Assembly: GCA_964562925.1 (NCBI GenBank)
Contig: CAZLVF010000002.1
Span: forward strand, 1-64,000
Length of the DNA stretch: 64,000 bases
Reading direction: 5' to 3'
DNA from: CAVXDP01 sp964562925
Lineage (GTDB): Archaea; Thermoproteota; Bathyarchaeia; 40CM-2-53-6; CAVXDP01
In this document: one piece after another, positions 43,118 through 51,830 of the stretch
Layout: each line of letters starts with the position of its first letter
Numbering within the stretch: position 1 is the stretch's first letter
Notes under the pieces: generated by a model
What the model saw: only the letters and a program-made list of their open reading frames with translations
Databases searched by the model: none
What the model was told of the DNA's origin: nothing
Translations under genes and position numbers: made by a program

Positions 43118-43584
43118 CTCGAAATATATTGCTATCTCCTACAATAATCATGTCAGAACTGTCATGTCGAAACTATGGAAGCCAACCGTCAGAAACTGAA
43201 ATGTACTATGTGAAACGTTTCTGGTCAAGAAATTCACATTATTCAATAGTGAGATGGACTTAGAGTTGGGCTGGCATCAGCCTATAAACCAACAGGATCT
43301 CATACGTCTCTGACTCTAATGGAACATCTCCAAGACGATAAATGAGTCGTTAGTGATCGAGGCCATGGAGATCTTAGTTCACCGCACTTTGGCGAAATGA
43401 AAACTCTCATTTATTCCATCTATTTACAGCGGACACAAGCTACCGAGTGTGCTTATGATCAAAGCTCCCAGAGGGACATGACTTAAAGGGCTGCGACATG
43501 GATAGAAGGATATTCTACGGCGATGCGAACAGGGAAAGCGGTTTCCTCAGGTATGATTCTTTATTGCGTCAAGAGTGAACGATT
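43118..43584. other. Intergenic stretch
   Basis: Apart from the TATA-like element of the receptor-like gene near 43125-43132, I see no gene, RNA or repeat. Short frames here are below 30 codons or have no start. Confidence 0.45.
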
Positions 43585-43872
43585 ATGGGAATGACCAGTT
43601 ACTACAAGGGAAGAGCCCGAGAGTATCGTGTCCTCCAGGCGCTTCGCCGCGATGGTTGGTTCTGCACTAGAAGCGCCGCCTCACATGGCCCTGTCGACAT
43701 ATTTGCGGGAAAAGATGGTCGAACCTTAATGATACAGGTGAAGAGCGGCAGGGGTAGAATCGCTGAGGAGGATAGAAAAACGCTAATTGAATGGGCGAAA
43801 GCGTTCAATGGAATAGCTCAAGTATGGTGGTTTAGAAAGGGACGAATGCCCGAGATAGAAACCATCGCCTAG
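43585..43872 (+). CDS. Hjc-like PD-(D/E)XK nuclease
   Basis: A 95-residue nuclease domain. The arrangement KGRAREYRVLQALRRDGWFCTRSAASHGPVDIFA, then TLMIQVKSG, matches archaeal Holliday-junction resolvase-type enzymes: an early Glu, Asp in VDIF, and Q-V-K in place of the common E-x-K. It is shorter than typical Hjc (about 130 residues). I infer a structure-specific DNA nuclease; the actual substrate is uncertain. A second ATG two codons on is equally good as the start. Confidence 0.72.
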   Translation: MGMTSYYKGRAREYRVLQALRRDGWFCTRSAASHGPVDIFAGKDGRTLMIQVKSGRGRIAEEDRKTLIEWAKAFNGIAQVWWFRKGRMPEIETIA

Positions 43873-44302
43873 TGTGACGGAGCTCGAAAACGTGTTAGGA
43901 AAAACTTATGCCTCATGAGCATGATTCTGTGCACTTGTGAGAAGAGAGCTACATCTTCTGTTGCAAGCAGCAAGATAACCCCTCGCTTCTTAGCCACGGT
44001 TAGTATGAGACATTGTTGATGGTGGTATCACTGCAAAAGAAGACAACTTTGCTTGAACCACTTGAAGTCAAGCATGCGATCCGAAACAGTCGGAGCGTAC
44101 GGACCCGGGATCGGTATCAAGAGCTACAGAATAGTCAGAGAACCTGCGAACGTTCAAATCTACTTGAGATTTGATCTGACTGGGATAGATTGCTAGCTTT
44201 TGGTATCATCTAGTATCGTTTACTTTCATTATTCTCTGTTGCTTATGGCCGCAGCTTCACATGATATTCTACCTGATGTCTTGTACGGTGACATGTGTGA
44301 TG
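43873..44302. other. Intergenic stretch before the crenactin cluster
   Basis: Several frames stay open for 40-55 codons but none has a recognisable protein pattern or ribosome site. No repeat is evident. Confidence 0.4.
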
Positions 44303-44473
44303 TTAGAAGGGAAGACCAGAATCATACTTCCGCCCAGGGGTGGAAAAACAGGTATCTTGTATATTCCTGCTGACATCGTGAAAGACTCCTCTTTTCCATT
44401 TCAAGCTAACGAAAGGGTGCTTGTTCGAATAGTGGGGAAGAAGCTAGTAGTGGAGAGGGAGGGTGAGGGTTGA
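44303..44473 (+). CDS. AbrB/SpoVT-like swapped-hairpin protein
   Basis: A 56-residue protein. RIILPPRGGKTGILYIPADIVKDSSFPFQANERVLVRIVGKKLVVERE follows the swapped-hairpin pattern of AbrB-family DNA-binding proteins, where a basic strand is followed by YIP and then two beta strands. I chose ATG 44303, as the upstream in-frame residues do not fit the family. It overlaps the next gene by 4 bp and so belongs to the crenactin cluster, possibly as its regulator. Confidence 0.58.
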   Translation, partial: LEGKTRIILPPRGGKTGILYIPADIVKDSSFPFQANERVLVRIVGKKLVVEREGEG

Positions 44474-45012
44474 AGAGGATAAGAAGAATTTCAGGGCAGG
44501 TAGCGTGGCGAGCGAGAAAAGTTGGAAATCTCCGTCAGGACTATTGGAAGAGGCTCCTTGCGGATATCGGCAAGCTGGCAGTCTTTCGTGGGACGAAAGG
44601 AGGTTATTACCGTTTCTCGGGCGGCAGGTTGTATCTGATAGGAAACCCGATCGATAATGATGGCTATACCACGTTTACGGTGGGGTTTAAGGGGTCAAAA
44701 CCCTCTTTTGTTGACCTCCTCCTTCAGGCGTCAACTGGAGACTTTGAGATATGTGACATCTCATTCTTCTTGAGAGATCAGATGATTGACTTCGAGAACC
44801 TACTGAAGAATCTAAGATTCCGTTGTAACGATCTTAGGGAAGAGGCTAATGGAAATTTCTCCGCAAAAATAGCAGACGACCTCAAAGTAGCTCGACTCTC
44901 CGGCTATCCAAACATGAATATCATCAAAATATCAAGATCGTTTACGAGGAGAGGCTTGGAACCAAGTCGATTCCTTGATAGATTTATCGAGATGAACTTG
45001 AATGGGAAATGA
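44470..45012 (+). CDS. Uncharacterised crenactin-cluster protein, possibly arcadin-1-like
   Basis: A 180-residue soluble protein with no recognised domain. The start is TTG (44470) with a basic N-terminus, then mixed alpha/beta content. Its start overlaps the AbrB-like gene, and its end overlaps the actin gene by 11 bp, so the three are translationally linked. In Thermoproteales the crenactin cluster has an upstream partner, arcadin-1. Position supports such a role, but I cannot confirm homology from sequence. Confidence 0.6.
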   Translation: MKRIRRISGQVAWRARKVGNLRQDYWKRLLADIGKLAVFRGTKGGYYRFSGGRLYLIGNPIDNDGYTTFTVGFKGSKPSFVDLLLQASTGDFEICDISFFLRDQMIDFENLLKNLRFRCNDLREEANGNFSAKIADDLKVARLSGYPNMNIIKISRSFTRRGLEPSRFLDRFIEMNLNGK

Positions 45013-46288
45013 AGCAAGAAGATCATCGTACAAGCAGGAATACACTTTTGGAATGGACTATGGAACGGGGGACTTCAAGTATGGACCGATATCATGCGGC
45101 GAGAAACCGGAGATCATAGAGAATCGAGGATACTTTCCCGACAGAGAATCGATCATGTACACCACATTCGAGAATCCTAGGGAGATAATAGTTGGTAGAG
45201 ATGTTCCGCTCTATCTTCAAGCCAGCGATGACCTTTCAACTAGACTAGTGTACCCGATGAAGAATGGAGTCATCGGTAAGAATGATCTCCAGGCTTGGAG
45301 CGTCGTCCGAGAGATATCGAAGTATGGGATAGAGACATTCAAACCTGCAGACTCGGATTTCCAAGGTTTCTACCTAGTTTCCTCGCTTTCATCGGTCTCC
45401 CCAAGGTACATGTATGAAAAACTCTTCGAGGCTTATGGAGAGATCAACAGAGAACAGAAGCTGATCAAAGCTGCAACCGTGATACAGCAACCTCTCGCGG
45501 TTGCGATCGCGCATAAAACGACAACCTGCGTCGTTATCGAGTCAGGCCACGGAAACACCCAGATCTGCCCAATCTCAAGGTACCCTGTCCGAAACGCCAT
45601 CGTAGCAATAAATCGAGGAGGCGGAGACTCAAACGCATTGACCGCCGAGATTCTTAAGGACCAGGGCTACGGGGACCTCGCCAGAGAAGAAGCGATCGTC
45701 AGGAAGGTGAAGGAGAGCATCGGCCTAGTTCCCATAGACTTGGAGAAGGCTGTGGCTTCTGCCAAGAGGAACCCGAAAAAGTTCAGGGCTAGGTTCAAAG
45801 TGCCTGGAACACGCGTTTCGATAGAGTTTGAGGATAACTCTTGGACGCGTTTCCTAATTGGAGAATACGTCTTCAACCCGAACCATGAGCTGTTCCAAAG
45901 CTACTTCTCCAGAGGTATGGGAAGACCTAAAGACGTTAAGGTCGGTGATACAACCTTCAAGGGCACCTTGGATTTTGGCGACGCAGTTGTCGAAGCTGTT
46001 GAACGCTGTCCCATAGAGCTCCAGCCACACCTCTACAGGCAGATCCTACTTTCAGGAGGCAACTTCAGCTGGAAACCGCCAGAACAGCTGAAGGACGTGG
46101 CAACCGACTCCGCAAACAAGATGCGGATACTTCTGAGGAAGAAGGGTGTAACAAACGTCAAGAGCCTCATGACAGAATCGCCTCAGTTCTCAGTCTGGCG
46201 TGGATGTATAATCTATGGCTACGCGGTGCCAGAGGACTATGAATGGAGCTGGGACCGTATGGAAGGTTGGAACATGCTTGGCGACTGA
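45002..46288 (+). CDS. Crenactin-like actin-family ATPase
   Basis: A 428-residue actin-superfamily protein. The phosphate-1 motif GMDYGTGDFKYG is at 17-28, a phosphate-2 motif ESGHGNTQ at 180-187 (Glu replacing the usual Asp), and an adenosine motif SGGNFSW at 351-357. Length exceeds actin, as in crenactins. Crenactins form actin-like double filaments and regulate cell shape in some Thermoproteota. The downstream gene resembles arcadin-2. It overlaps both neighbours, so the cluster is expressed as a unit. Confidence 0.83.
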   Translation: MGNEARRSSYKQEYTFGMDYGTGDFKYGPISCGEKPEIIENRGYFPDRESIMYTTFENPREIIVGRDVPLYLQASDDLSTRLVYPMKNGVIGKNDLQAWSVVREISKYGIETFKPADSDFQGFYLVSSLSSVSPRYMYEKLFEAYGEINREQKLIKAATVIQQPLAVAIAHKTTTCVVIESGHGNTQICPISRYPVRNAIVAINRGGGDSNALTAEILKDQGYGDLAREEAIVRKVKESIGLVPIDLEKAVASAKRNPKKFRARFKVPGTRVSIEFEDNSWTRFLIGEYVFNPNHELFQSYFSRGMGRPKDVKVGDTTFKGTLDFGDAVVEAVERCPIELQPHLYRQILLSGGNFSWKPPEQLKDVATDSANKMRILLRKKGVTNVKSLMTESPQFSVWRGCIIYGYAVPEDYEWSWDRMEGWNMLGD

Positions 46289-46931
46289 AAGTTCTCTTAT
46301 AGAACGAGTGAAAGGATACTTCATCACAAAAGGGATGCAGGACGCTGGAACCCTCAGCAAAAACCACTCTGAGAGCAACTGCCTCATATTCTCGGGGACA
46401 GGAGTTCTGTCCGCAGTAAGAGTTCTCAGAGAAGAAGAGTTATCCACCAGAAACTCGGTTTTGGAAGCAGTCCTATCATCAGCCACCCTGATTAACCGTG
46501 TTAACCAAGTCTACCTAGCCTTACCAAGGCTGGTTTCGTCAACCATCGAAAGCAAAATCATGGAAGAGTATGGAATCGGGCTCATCGTCTACGATCAGAA
46601 GAACGTGGAGGAAGTTGTGGCGCCAAGGTACTTCCAAACTGCAAGCCAACATACAATTGTTGCCTCGGAGAACGAAGACTCTCATAGAGTCTTGGTCGAA
46701 GAGATAGACACGTTGAGAGGCAGGTTAAGATCTCTAGAAGAGGCTGTAGAATCGTTGAGGTCAGAAGTCGAATATCTTAGATCTTGGAAGCCTCAAGCCC
46801 CGCGCGAAGAGACAGTGACATCCTCATCGGTTTCGCCGAGGTTTGAGGGAGCGCCCTCATTTCTCAGAGACAACCCTTGGATAGAGGTGCTCTCAAGAAG
46901 AGGCCGCGAGGGTGAGAGGCTTGTCAGCTGA
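46278..46931 (+). CDS. Arcadin-2-like coiled-coil protein
   Basis: About 217 residues from TTG 46278, which overlaps the actin gene by 11 bp. An N-terminal alpha/beta part ends near residue 130. A coiled coil follows (LVEEIDTLRGRLRSLEEAVESLRSEVEYLR), then a flexible linker and a conserved-looking C-terminal motif PSFLRDNPWIEVLSRRGREGE. In Pyrobaculum, arcadin-2 binds crenactin through a C-terminal helix that blocks the filament interface; this tail is placed to do the same. Homology is inferred from location and layout. Confidence 0.58.
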   Translation: MATESSLIERVKGYFITKGMQDAGTLSKNHSESNCLIFSGTGVLSAVRVLREEELSTRNSVLEAVLSSATLINRVNQVYLALPRLVSSTIESKIMEEYGIGLIVYDQKNVEEVVAPRYFQTASQHTIVASENEDSHRVLVEEIDTLRGRLRSLEEAVESLRSEVEYLRSWKPQAPREETVTSSSVSPRFEGAPSFLRDNPWIEVLSRRGREGERLVS

Positions 46932-47208
46932 GAAGGTGAGCAACCTATTTCACATTGAGATAAGATCCTTCAATATAGTGATCGATCTAGAAGATCTTTT
47001 CACACCGGAGGCGACTATTGAACAGTTCATAAAACTTCACGGTTTCAGCCCCAAGCCCCCGCGCTATAGAGTTGTGAACGTCGAGACCGTTGCATGCTCC
47101 GAAGATGGACAACCTGTCCTAGTTACGGAATGTGGAAGATGCTCGAGGTTCGTTCGAAGGTACCAGGGAAGTATATGCTGTCGTCGCACACGATACATAG
47201 AAAAGTAG
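46912..47208 (+). CDS. Small Cys-rich crenactin-cluster protein
   Basis: A 98-residue protein starting at GTG 46912, overlapping the arcadin-2-like gene by 20 bp. Its C-terminal third holds CGRCSRF and a CC pair (SICCRR) that could bind zinc, and one earlier Cys (VACSED). It ends the cluster. No family recognised; a role in filament regulation is inferred from linkage only. Confidence 0.55.
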   Translation: MRGLSAEKVSNLFHIEIRSFNIVIDLEDLFTPEATIEQFIKLHGFSPKPPRYRVVNVETVACSEDGQPVLVTECGRCSRFVRRYQGSICCRRTRYIEK

Positions 47209-47293
47209 TAATCTAACATTGTCTAATTTCTATTGAACAGTGCGCAACGCTTCTTTGGCCATCACTTCAGGTCGTTGAAGCTTCCGTTCACGG

Positions 47294-48148
47294 TTGAGGG
47301 TGACAAAGTTGAAGGTTGGAGCGCATATGTCGATCTCGGGCTCCATCGATCTATCGGTTGACAGAGCAAAAGAGAGGGCTTGTGATACCTTCCAGATATT
47401 CACACGAAACCCAAGAGGATGGAAGTTCAAGAAACTCACTAGGGAGGATGTTAAGAAGTTCAAGGAAAAACTCTCGAACTCCGGGATTAGCCCGGTTGTT
47501 GCACATATGCCGTATCTTCCCAACTTGGCCTCCCCTACCAAACCGATCCATAAGAGATCCGTCAGGACGCTTATCTCAGAAGTTGAGAGGTGCCAACTAC
47601 TCGGCATTCCATATCTCGTAACTCACCTAGGAAGCCACATGGGAAAAGGATTTGAGATTGGCCAAGAGAGGATAGTCGAAGCGCTAAACGCAGCTCTACC
47701 TATTCCAGTCGAGAATGTAATGATACTATTGGAGAACACGGCGGGAACAAGAAACAGCATGGGAACATTCTTTGAAGACATAGCAAAAATCCTTGATGGA
47801 GTCATCGCAAAAGAGAAAGTTGGCGTCTGTTTCGACACAAGCCATGCTTTCGCTGCTGGTTATGAACTGAGAACAGAGAGCTCGCTGAACGAGACCTTCG
47901 AGCGTTTCGAAAGCGTTGTGGGAGTTGACCGACTGAAGGTCATACACCTCAACGACTCCAAGGCTGGCGTTGGATCGCACATCGACAGACATGAACATAT
48001 TGGAATGGGATATATCGGCGAAAAAGGGTTCAAGGTCATCTTGAAACATCACCTCTTCCAGGGACTTCCTTTGATCTTGGAGACGCCGATAGATAGCCGC
48101 CGAGACGATCTTGGAAACGTCAGAAAAGTCAGAGAACTAGCTTCTTAA
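47294..48148 (+). CDS. nfo: Endonuclease IV (AP endonuclease)
   Basis: A 284-residue TIM-barrel enzyme that cuts the DNA backbone at abasic sites. Family motifs: GAHMSISGSIDLSVDRA, THLGSHMG, LLENTAGTRNSMG, GVCFDTSHAFAAGY, VIHLNDSKAGVGSHIDRHEHIGMGYIG and ILETP, which together hold the three zinc ions. TTG 47294 is the longest start; GTG 47300 and TTG 47309 are close alternatives. Complements the endonuclease III seen earlier. Confidence 0.95.
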   Translation: MRVTKLKVGAHMSISGSIDLSVDRAKERACDTFQIFTRNPRGWKFKKLTREDVKKFKEKLSNSGISPVVAHMPYLPNLASPTKPIHKRSVRTLISEVERCQLLGIPYLVTHLGSHMGKGFEIGQERIVEALNAALPIPVENVMILLENTAGTRNSMGTFFEDIAKILDGVIAKEKVGVCFDTSHAFAAGYELRTESSLNETFERFESVVGVDRLKVIHLNDSKAGVGSHIDRHEHIGMGYIGEKGFKVILKHHLFQGLPLILETPIDSRRDDLGNVRKVRELAS

Positions 48149-48163
48149 CAGGATGGAAAGTTC

Positions 48164-48325
48164 GTGCCAGCGACTCTAGACTACTGCTACCTGCTCGAGA
48201 AGGTGAGAAAAGAGGAAAAGCCTCCTCCGCTAGCGTCTCCGAGGTTTTTCGCATACGTCATGAATGAAAAGAGCCGAAGCTTTTTTTTTGGGGATCATGA
48301 GATAAATCCAAGTTGGGGCATGTGA
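48164..48325 (+). CDS. Possible small protein (53 aa)
   Basis: GTG at 48164 to TGA 48325, two bases before the tautomerase start. The peptide is mixed in composition (LEKVRKEEKPPPLASPRFFAY and a Phe-rich run from a T8 tract). It could be a real small gene, or the promoter/5' region of the next gene with chance coding appearance. I lean slightly toward the latter. Confidence 0.28.
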   Translation: MPATLDYCYLLEKVRKEEKPPPLASPRFFAYVMNEKSRSFFFGDHEINPSWGM

Positions 48326-48326
48326 A

Positions 48327-48539
48327 ATGCCTTTAGTAGAAATATGGGATAGACCTTTCACGCCTGAGGAAAGAGTAAGACTTCAGAAAGCTATTGCCGA
48401 TGTCTTCAAGGAAGTAAGGCCGTTCTTAAGAGAACACGAGGAGTTTCTCTGGATCTTATTCCATGAGATTTCTCCTGAGAATTGGATGGTCGGCCCCATG
48501 ACCGTCAAGGAACTGAGGCAAAAGCTCACAGGGCAGTAA
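48327..48539 (+). CDS. Tautomerase-family small protein
   Basis: A 70-residue protein starting MPLVEIW, which leaves Pro1 as the potential general base after methionine removal, as in 4-oxalocrotonate tautomerase enzymes. The helix FTPEERVRLQKAIADVFKEV and strand LWILFHEI fit the family. It may form the usual hexamer or dimer. Substrate unknown. Confidence 0.72.
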   Translation: MPLVEIWDRPFTPEERVRLQKAIADVFKEVRPFLREHEEFLWILFHEISPENWMVGPMTVKELRQKLTGQ

Positions 48540-48688
48540 GATCGCCGTCAATGCATCAAACGCCCCTCTTCTTTTTTGACTTTGATTTTCAGTTGATCCC
48601 TGAGGACTCGATCAGCTTCTCGCCCTTGGTCTAATTCTATGCGCATCCAAATTTGCGCTCGGTGCGGCAAGATAACGAAAGCCAACTA

Positions 48689-48997
48689 TTAGATGAGTTC
48701 GATCTCAATAAATACGTCGTCAGGGGTCTTTATTCTCATAAGTCTCTTCAAGAACCTTTCATTCGGATCCACGTCGATCAACCGTTTGTGAATCCTCATC
48801 TCCCATTTGTCCCAGGTATGGGTTCCTTCGCCGCAGGGACTCTTCCTCGTTGGGACAACAAGCCTCTTTGTAGGCAACGGAACCGGGCCGCGAAGCCTCA
48901 CTCCAGCTTTATCAGCTATCTTCGTAATCTCATCGCAGATCGAGTTCAGATCCCTGGTATCTATGCTTGAAAGTTTTATCCGTGCTCTGTTGACCAT
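48689..48997 (-). CDS. rpsJ: Ribosomal protein S10
   Basis: A 102-residue small-subunit protein, archaeal type. Conserved features include RARIKLSS, VRLRGPVPLPTKRLVVPTRKSPCGEGTHTWDKWEMRIHKRLIDV. It lies 84 bp downstream of EF-1alpha on the same strand, the classic archaeal gene order S7, EF-1alpha, S10. Confidence 0.96.
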   Translation of the reverse strand: MVNRARIKLSSIDTRDLNSICDEITKIADKAGVRLRGPVPLPTKRLVVPTRKSPCGEGTHTWDKWEMRIHKRLIDVDPNERFLKRLMRIKTPDDVFIEIELI

Positions 48998-49080
48998 CCA
49001 AGTTTACTCTCCACGCTAGGGCGGCGAAGCAGACACTAGGAAGAGGGGGATGCTTAAAAGCCTTGGGAAAGGAGGCTGAG

Positions 49081-50382
49081 TTATGCTTTCTCTGTTATCT
49101 GCTTGACGACACCCACAGCAACGGTCATGCCCATATCTCTTATCGCGAATCTCCCGAGTTGCGGAATCTCGGAGAAAGGTTCGACAACCAAGGGGGCGAT
49201 TGGCCTGATCTTAACTACTGCGCTGTCCCCAGTCTTGAGGAAGGCAGGTTTCTCCTCGATAACCTGGCCTGTTCTGGAATCGATCTTCTGTGTCAGCTCG
49301 GTGAAGGTTGCTGCTACCGTTGCGGTGTGAGCGTGCATGACCGGGGTGTAACCTTGGGCGATGGCTGTCGGGTGGTATATCACGATCACCTGGCCGATGA
49401 ACTCCTTTGCAACCGTCGCTGGCGAGTCGGGGTGACCTACAACGTCGCCTCTATGAACATCGGTCTTCGTTACCCCTCTGACGTTGAATCCTATGTTGTC
49501 TCCGGGGACCGCCTGCGGGATTCTCACGTGATGAGTTTCAATCGATTTGCATTCTGCTTCGATCTTTGAGGGCATGAAGATGATCTTGTCCCCTTCCTTG
49601 AGGATACCTGTCTCAACTCTGCCAACTGGGACCGTCCCAACACCAGTTATCGAATACACATCCTGGACCGGAAGCCTCAAGGGTTTCTCAGTGGGCTTCG
49701 GTGGGAGTACGAAGCTGTCGAGGACCTCGTAGAGGGTAGGCCCCTTATACCATGTTGTCTTGTCGCTCTTGTTGTAGAGGTTGTCTCCGGTCCATCCTGA
49801 GACCGGGATGAAGTTTATCTTTGAAGGATCGTAGCCCACAACCTTAAGCAGTTCCTCAAGTTCTTTCTTGCATTCTTGGAATCGTTCTTGAGAGAAGTTG
49901 ACGGTTGCATCATCCATCTTCGTTATGGCGACTGCGATCTGCCCTACACCCAGCGTCCTCGCTAGGTAGGCGTGTTCCCTAGCCTGTCCACCAGGCCCTA
50001 CAGCCACCTCAAACTCCCCCTTCTTCGCCGATACGACGAGCACAGCACAGTCTGCCTGACTCGTGCCTGTTATCATGTTCTTTATGAAGTCTCTATGTCC
50101 TGGAGCGTCAATTATCGTGTAGAAGATCTTTGGCGTCTCAAACTTCTGGAAGGACAGGTCTATGGTGACGCCTCTTTCTCTCTCTTCCTTTAGACTATCG
50201 AGGACCCATGCAAACTTGAACGTGTCTCCAGCACCAGTCTTCTCGGACTCTTTGGCATACTCGTCAATCGTCTTCTTATCCACAAAACCCGCGTCTAGCA
50301 TCAGGTGACCGGTCATCGTGCTTTTTCCATGGTCAACGTGTCCGATTACTATGAGGTTGAGATGAGGTTTCTGTGAACTCAT
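49081..50382 (-). CDS. tuf: Translation elongation factor 1-alpha
   Basis: A 433-residue GTPase that brings aminoacyl-tRNA to the ribosome. GTPase motifs: GHVDHGKST, DAPGHRDF and TKMD, followed by two beta-barrel domains. It lies between rps7 and rpsJ. A TATA-like TTAAATATGG element about 45 bp upstream suggests it also has its own promoter. Confidence 0.97.
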   Translation of the reverse strand: MSSQKPHLNLIVIGHVDHGKSTMTGHLMLDAGFVDKKTIDEYAKESEKTGAGDTFKFAWVLDSLKEERERGVTIDLSFQKFETPKIFYTIIDAPGHRDFIKNMITGTSQADCAVLVVSAKKGEFEVAVGPGGQAREHAYLARTLGVGQIAVAITKMDDATVNFSQERFQECKKELEELLKVVGYDPSKINFIPVSGWTGDNLYNKSDKTTWYKGPTLYEVLDSFVLPPKPTEKPLRLPVQDVYSITGVGTVPVGRVETGILKEGDKIIFMPSKIEAECKSIETHHVRIPQAVPGDNIGFNVRGVTKTDVHRGDVVGHPDSPATVAKEFIGQVIVIYHPTAIAQGYTPVMHAHTATVAATFTELTQKIDSRTGQVIEEKPAFLKTGDSAVVKIRPIAPLVVEPFSEIPQLGRFAIRDMGMTVAVGVVKQITEKA

Positions 50383-50427
50383 TCTTTTTCATTCCCAATT
50401 TGATGGTTCGTACTTCTAAAAGACAAC

Positions 50428-50439
50428 CCATATTTAAGT
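50428..50439 (-). promoter_or_regulatory. TATA box upstream of EF-1alpha
   Basis: CTTAAATATGGG on the minus strand, about 45 bp before the ATG of the elongation factor gene. Confidence 0.5.
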
Positions 50440-50521
50440 TCCACGATGATCTGCCCCGCTTGAAGATCGGATCGATAAGCGTGGAGGGAATCTTGTCGTC
50501 GTCTTCGGTTAAGGAAAGGCC

Positions 50522-51124
50522 TTAACGAGAGGCCAGAGCGATTCTTTCCATCTCATCTCGCTTTCTTATGGCGAAGCTTCTACTATCTCTAGATGCGCAG
50601 AGTATTATCTCATCAGCCAGGCATTCATCTATGGTCTTAGGATTGCCAACTGAGGCCTGCCTCGCTCCATCGGCGATAAACCGCAACGTGAGATCTACTC
50701 TCCGCTGTGGTGAGATATCCACTGAGATTGGATAAACGACTCCACCGTAGGCTATCCGCGTAACCTCCTCGCAGGGCGCCGAGTTCTCTATCGCTTTCAC
50801 CAGCACCTCAAGAGGGTTTTTTCCAGTTTTCAAACTGATTATCTCAAGAGCGTTCCTAACGACGCTGATCACCTTCGCCTTCTTCCCGCCAGATCTTCCA
50901 TGCCGCATCATGTTGTTTGCTAGTCTTTCAACAATGTTCACAGCAGACTTCCTAAACCTCTGATGCTCATGCCTTCCTCCGCTATGAGGTATCAGGGCGG
51001 GCTTGAGAGAGATGTACTGCTTTATCCCAGCATCTTCGACAGTAATTCCATCACAACGCCATTTTCCAAAGATCTTAACGTCTATGGGCTTCTTCGATTC
51101 TCTGCTCATCGGTCTCTGCCTCAT
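50522..51124 (-). CDS. rps7: Ribosomal protein S7
   Basis: A 200-residue archaeal S7 protein, which nucleates assembly of the small-subunit head. Visible: PHSGGRHEHQRFRKSAVNIVERLANNMMR, KAIENSAPCEEVTRIAYGGVVYPISVD and a C-terminal RDSRSFAIRKRDEMERIALASR. The internal ATG at 51109 (MSRESKK) may be the true start. A TTTTAATATATG TATA element lies 30-40 bp upstream. Confidence 0.96.
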   Translation of the reverse strand: MRQRPMSRESKKPIDVKIFGKWRCDGITVEDAGIKQYISLKPALIPHSGGRHEHQRFRKSAVNIVERLANNMMRHGRSGGKKAKVISVVRNALEIISLKTGKNPLEVLVKAIENSAPCEEVTRIAYGGVVYPISVDISPQRRVDLTLRFIADGARQASVGNPKTIDECLADEIILCASRDSRSFAIRKRDEMERIALASR

Positions 51125-51154
51125 CGAATCATGGCGCGGTATGTTAGGATCAGA

Positions 51155-51166
51155 TTTTAATATATG
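51155..51166 (-). promoter_or_regulatory. TATA box of rps7
   Basis: TTTTAATATATG (plus-strand reading), a strong archaeal TATA-type element placed about 35 bp upstream of the S7 start on the minus strand. Confidence 0.55.
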
Positions 51167-51218
51167 TTTTGAATCGAACAGCGTTCTGGGCTATCCACGG
51201 TCCGTAGCCAGTGAGGGT

Positions 51219-51542
51219 AGCGGTGGCGACATCCCCAGATGATTGACATCCCTCTCGGCCGCGGTGTCCCGACCGCTTTCTCCTACCTGTGATCCCGCCA
51301 GCGCCTTGGCGTTCACCTTACGACCGCTCTCTTCCGAGCCTCGTCGGGTTCAGTGACAGGGAAGTAACTTTCTCCCTTCGAAGAAAGTTCTTCTTCCGCT
51401 GGCCCGACGGGGCAGGAATTCACTGTCGGCAGTCGAGGCCTTCGGCCGTTTGGAAATGCCGCTCATCCAGGTTAGCGGATCCCCGCATGTAGCCGATTTC
51501 GGGTTTAGGGAACGGCTGGCTCCCCGACCCCTCGCCACCGCC
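51219..51542 (-). ncRNA. SRP 7S RNA
   Basis: A 324-nt RNA. The ends pair to form helix 1: 5' GGCGGTGGCGA with 3' TCGCCACCGCT. Near the 5' end GTTCCCTAAACCCGAAATCGGC is the helix 3-4 region of archaeal SRP RNAs. The internal segment GGCTCGGAAGAGAGCGGTCG with AAGGTGAACGCC is the conserved helix 8 SRP54-binding core, with the GGAA tetraloop. CCAAGGCGCTGG fits a helix 6 stem-loop for SRP19. The RNA targets membrane and secreted proteins. Its 3' end points toward rps7 on the same strand. Confidence 0.85.
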
Positions 51543-51564
51543 AAGTCAAACTCAGAGGTGGTTT

Positions 51565-51577
51565 CAATATATACTTT
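51565..51577 (-). promoter_or_regulatory. TATA box of the SRP RNA gene
   Basis: AGTATATATTGAA on the minus strand, centred 28 bp upstream of the RNA 5' end, the standard archaeal spacing, which supports the mapped 5' end. Confidence 0.7.
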
Positions 51578-51830
51578 CCTAGCGAAAATCGAGTCTTTCT
51601 AAGATGCGCAATTCGTAGTAGGTCGTCGTCCTGTCTCGTTATGATCGTGGCCTCCAAGAATAGAGAGTTTTACTTCTATCTAGGGTGACGGTTCTGAGCC
51701 TTATCGAGGAGGGGGGTAGGGGGGGGTTCTAAGGCAGGCCAAGAAACGAGCCTCGCAATAATCTTTGAAGCCGAAAGTTGGAAGCCTTAGAATAAGTTGG
51801 TTGTGTAAAGGGGATATCCACCTTGAGAGG

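Noticed and set aside
48640..48700. Micro-frame MRIQICARCGKITKANY
   Set aside because: Contains CxxC but no ribosome site; it lies opposite the end of rpsJ and is likely chance.
51219..51542. Possible RNase P RNA
   Set aside because: No GAGGAAAGTCC- or ACAGAAA-type core; the helix 8 core with GGAA loop and paired ends fits SRP RNA instead.
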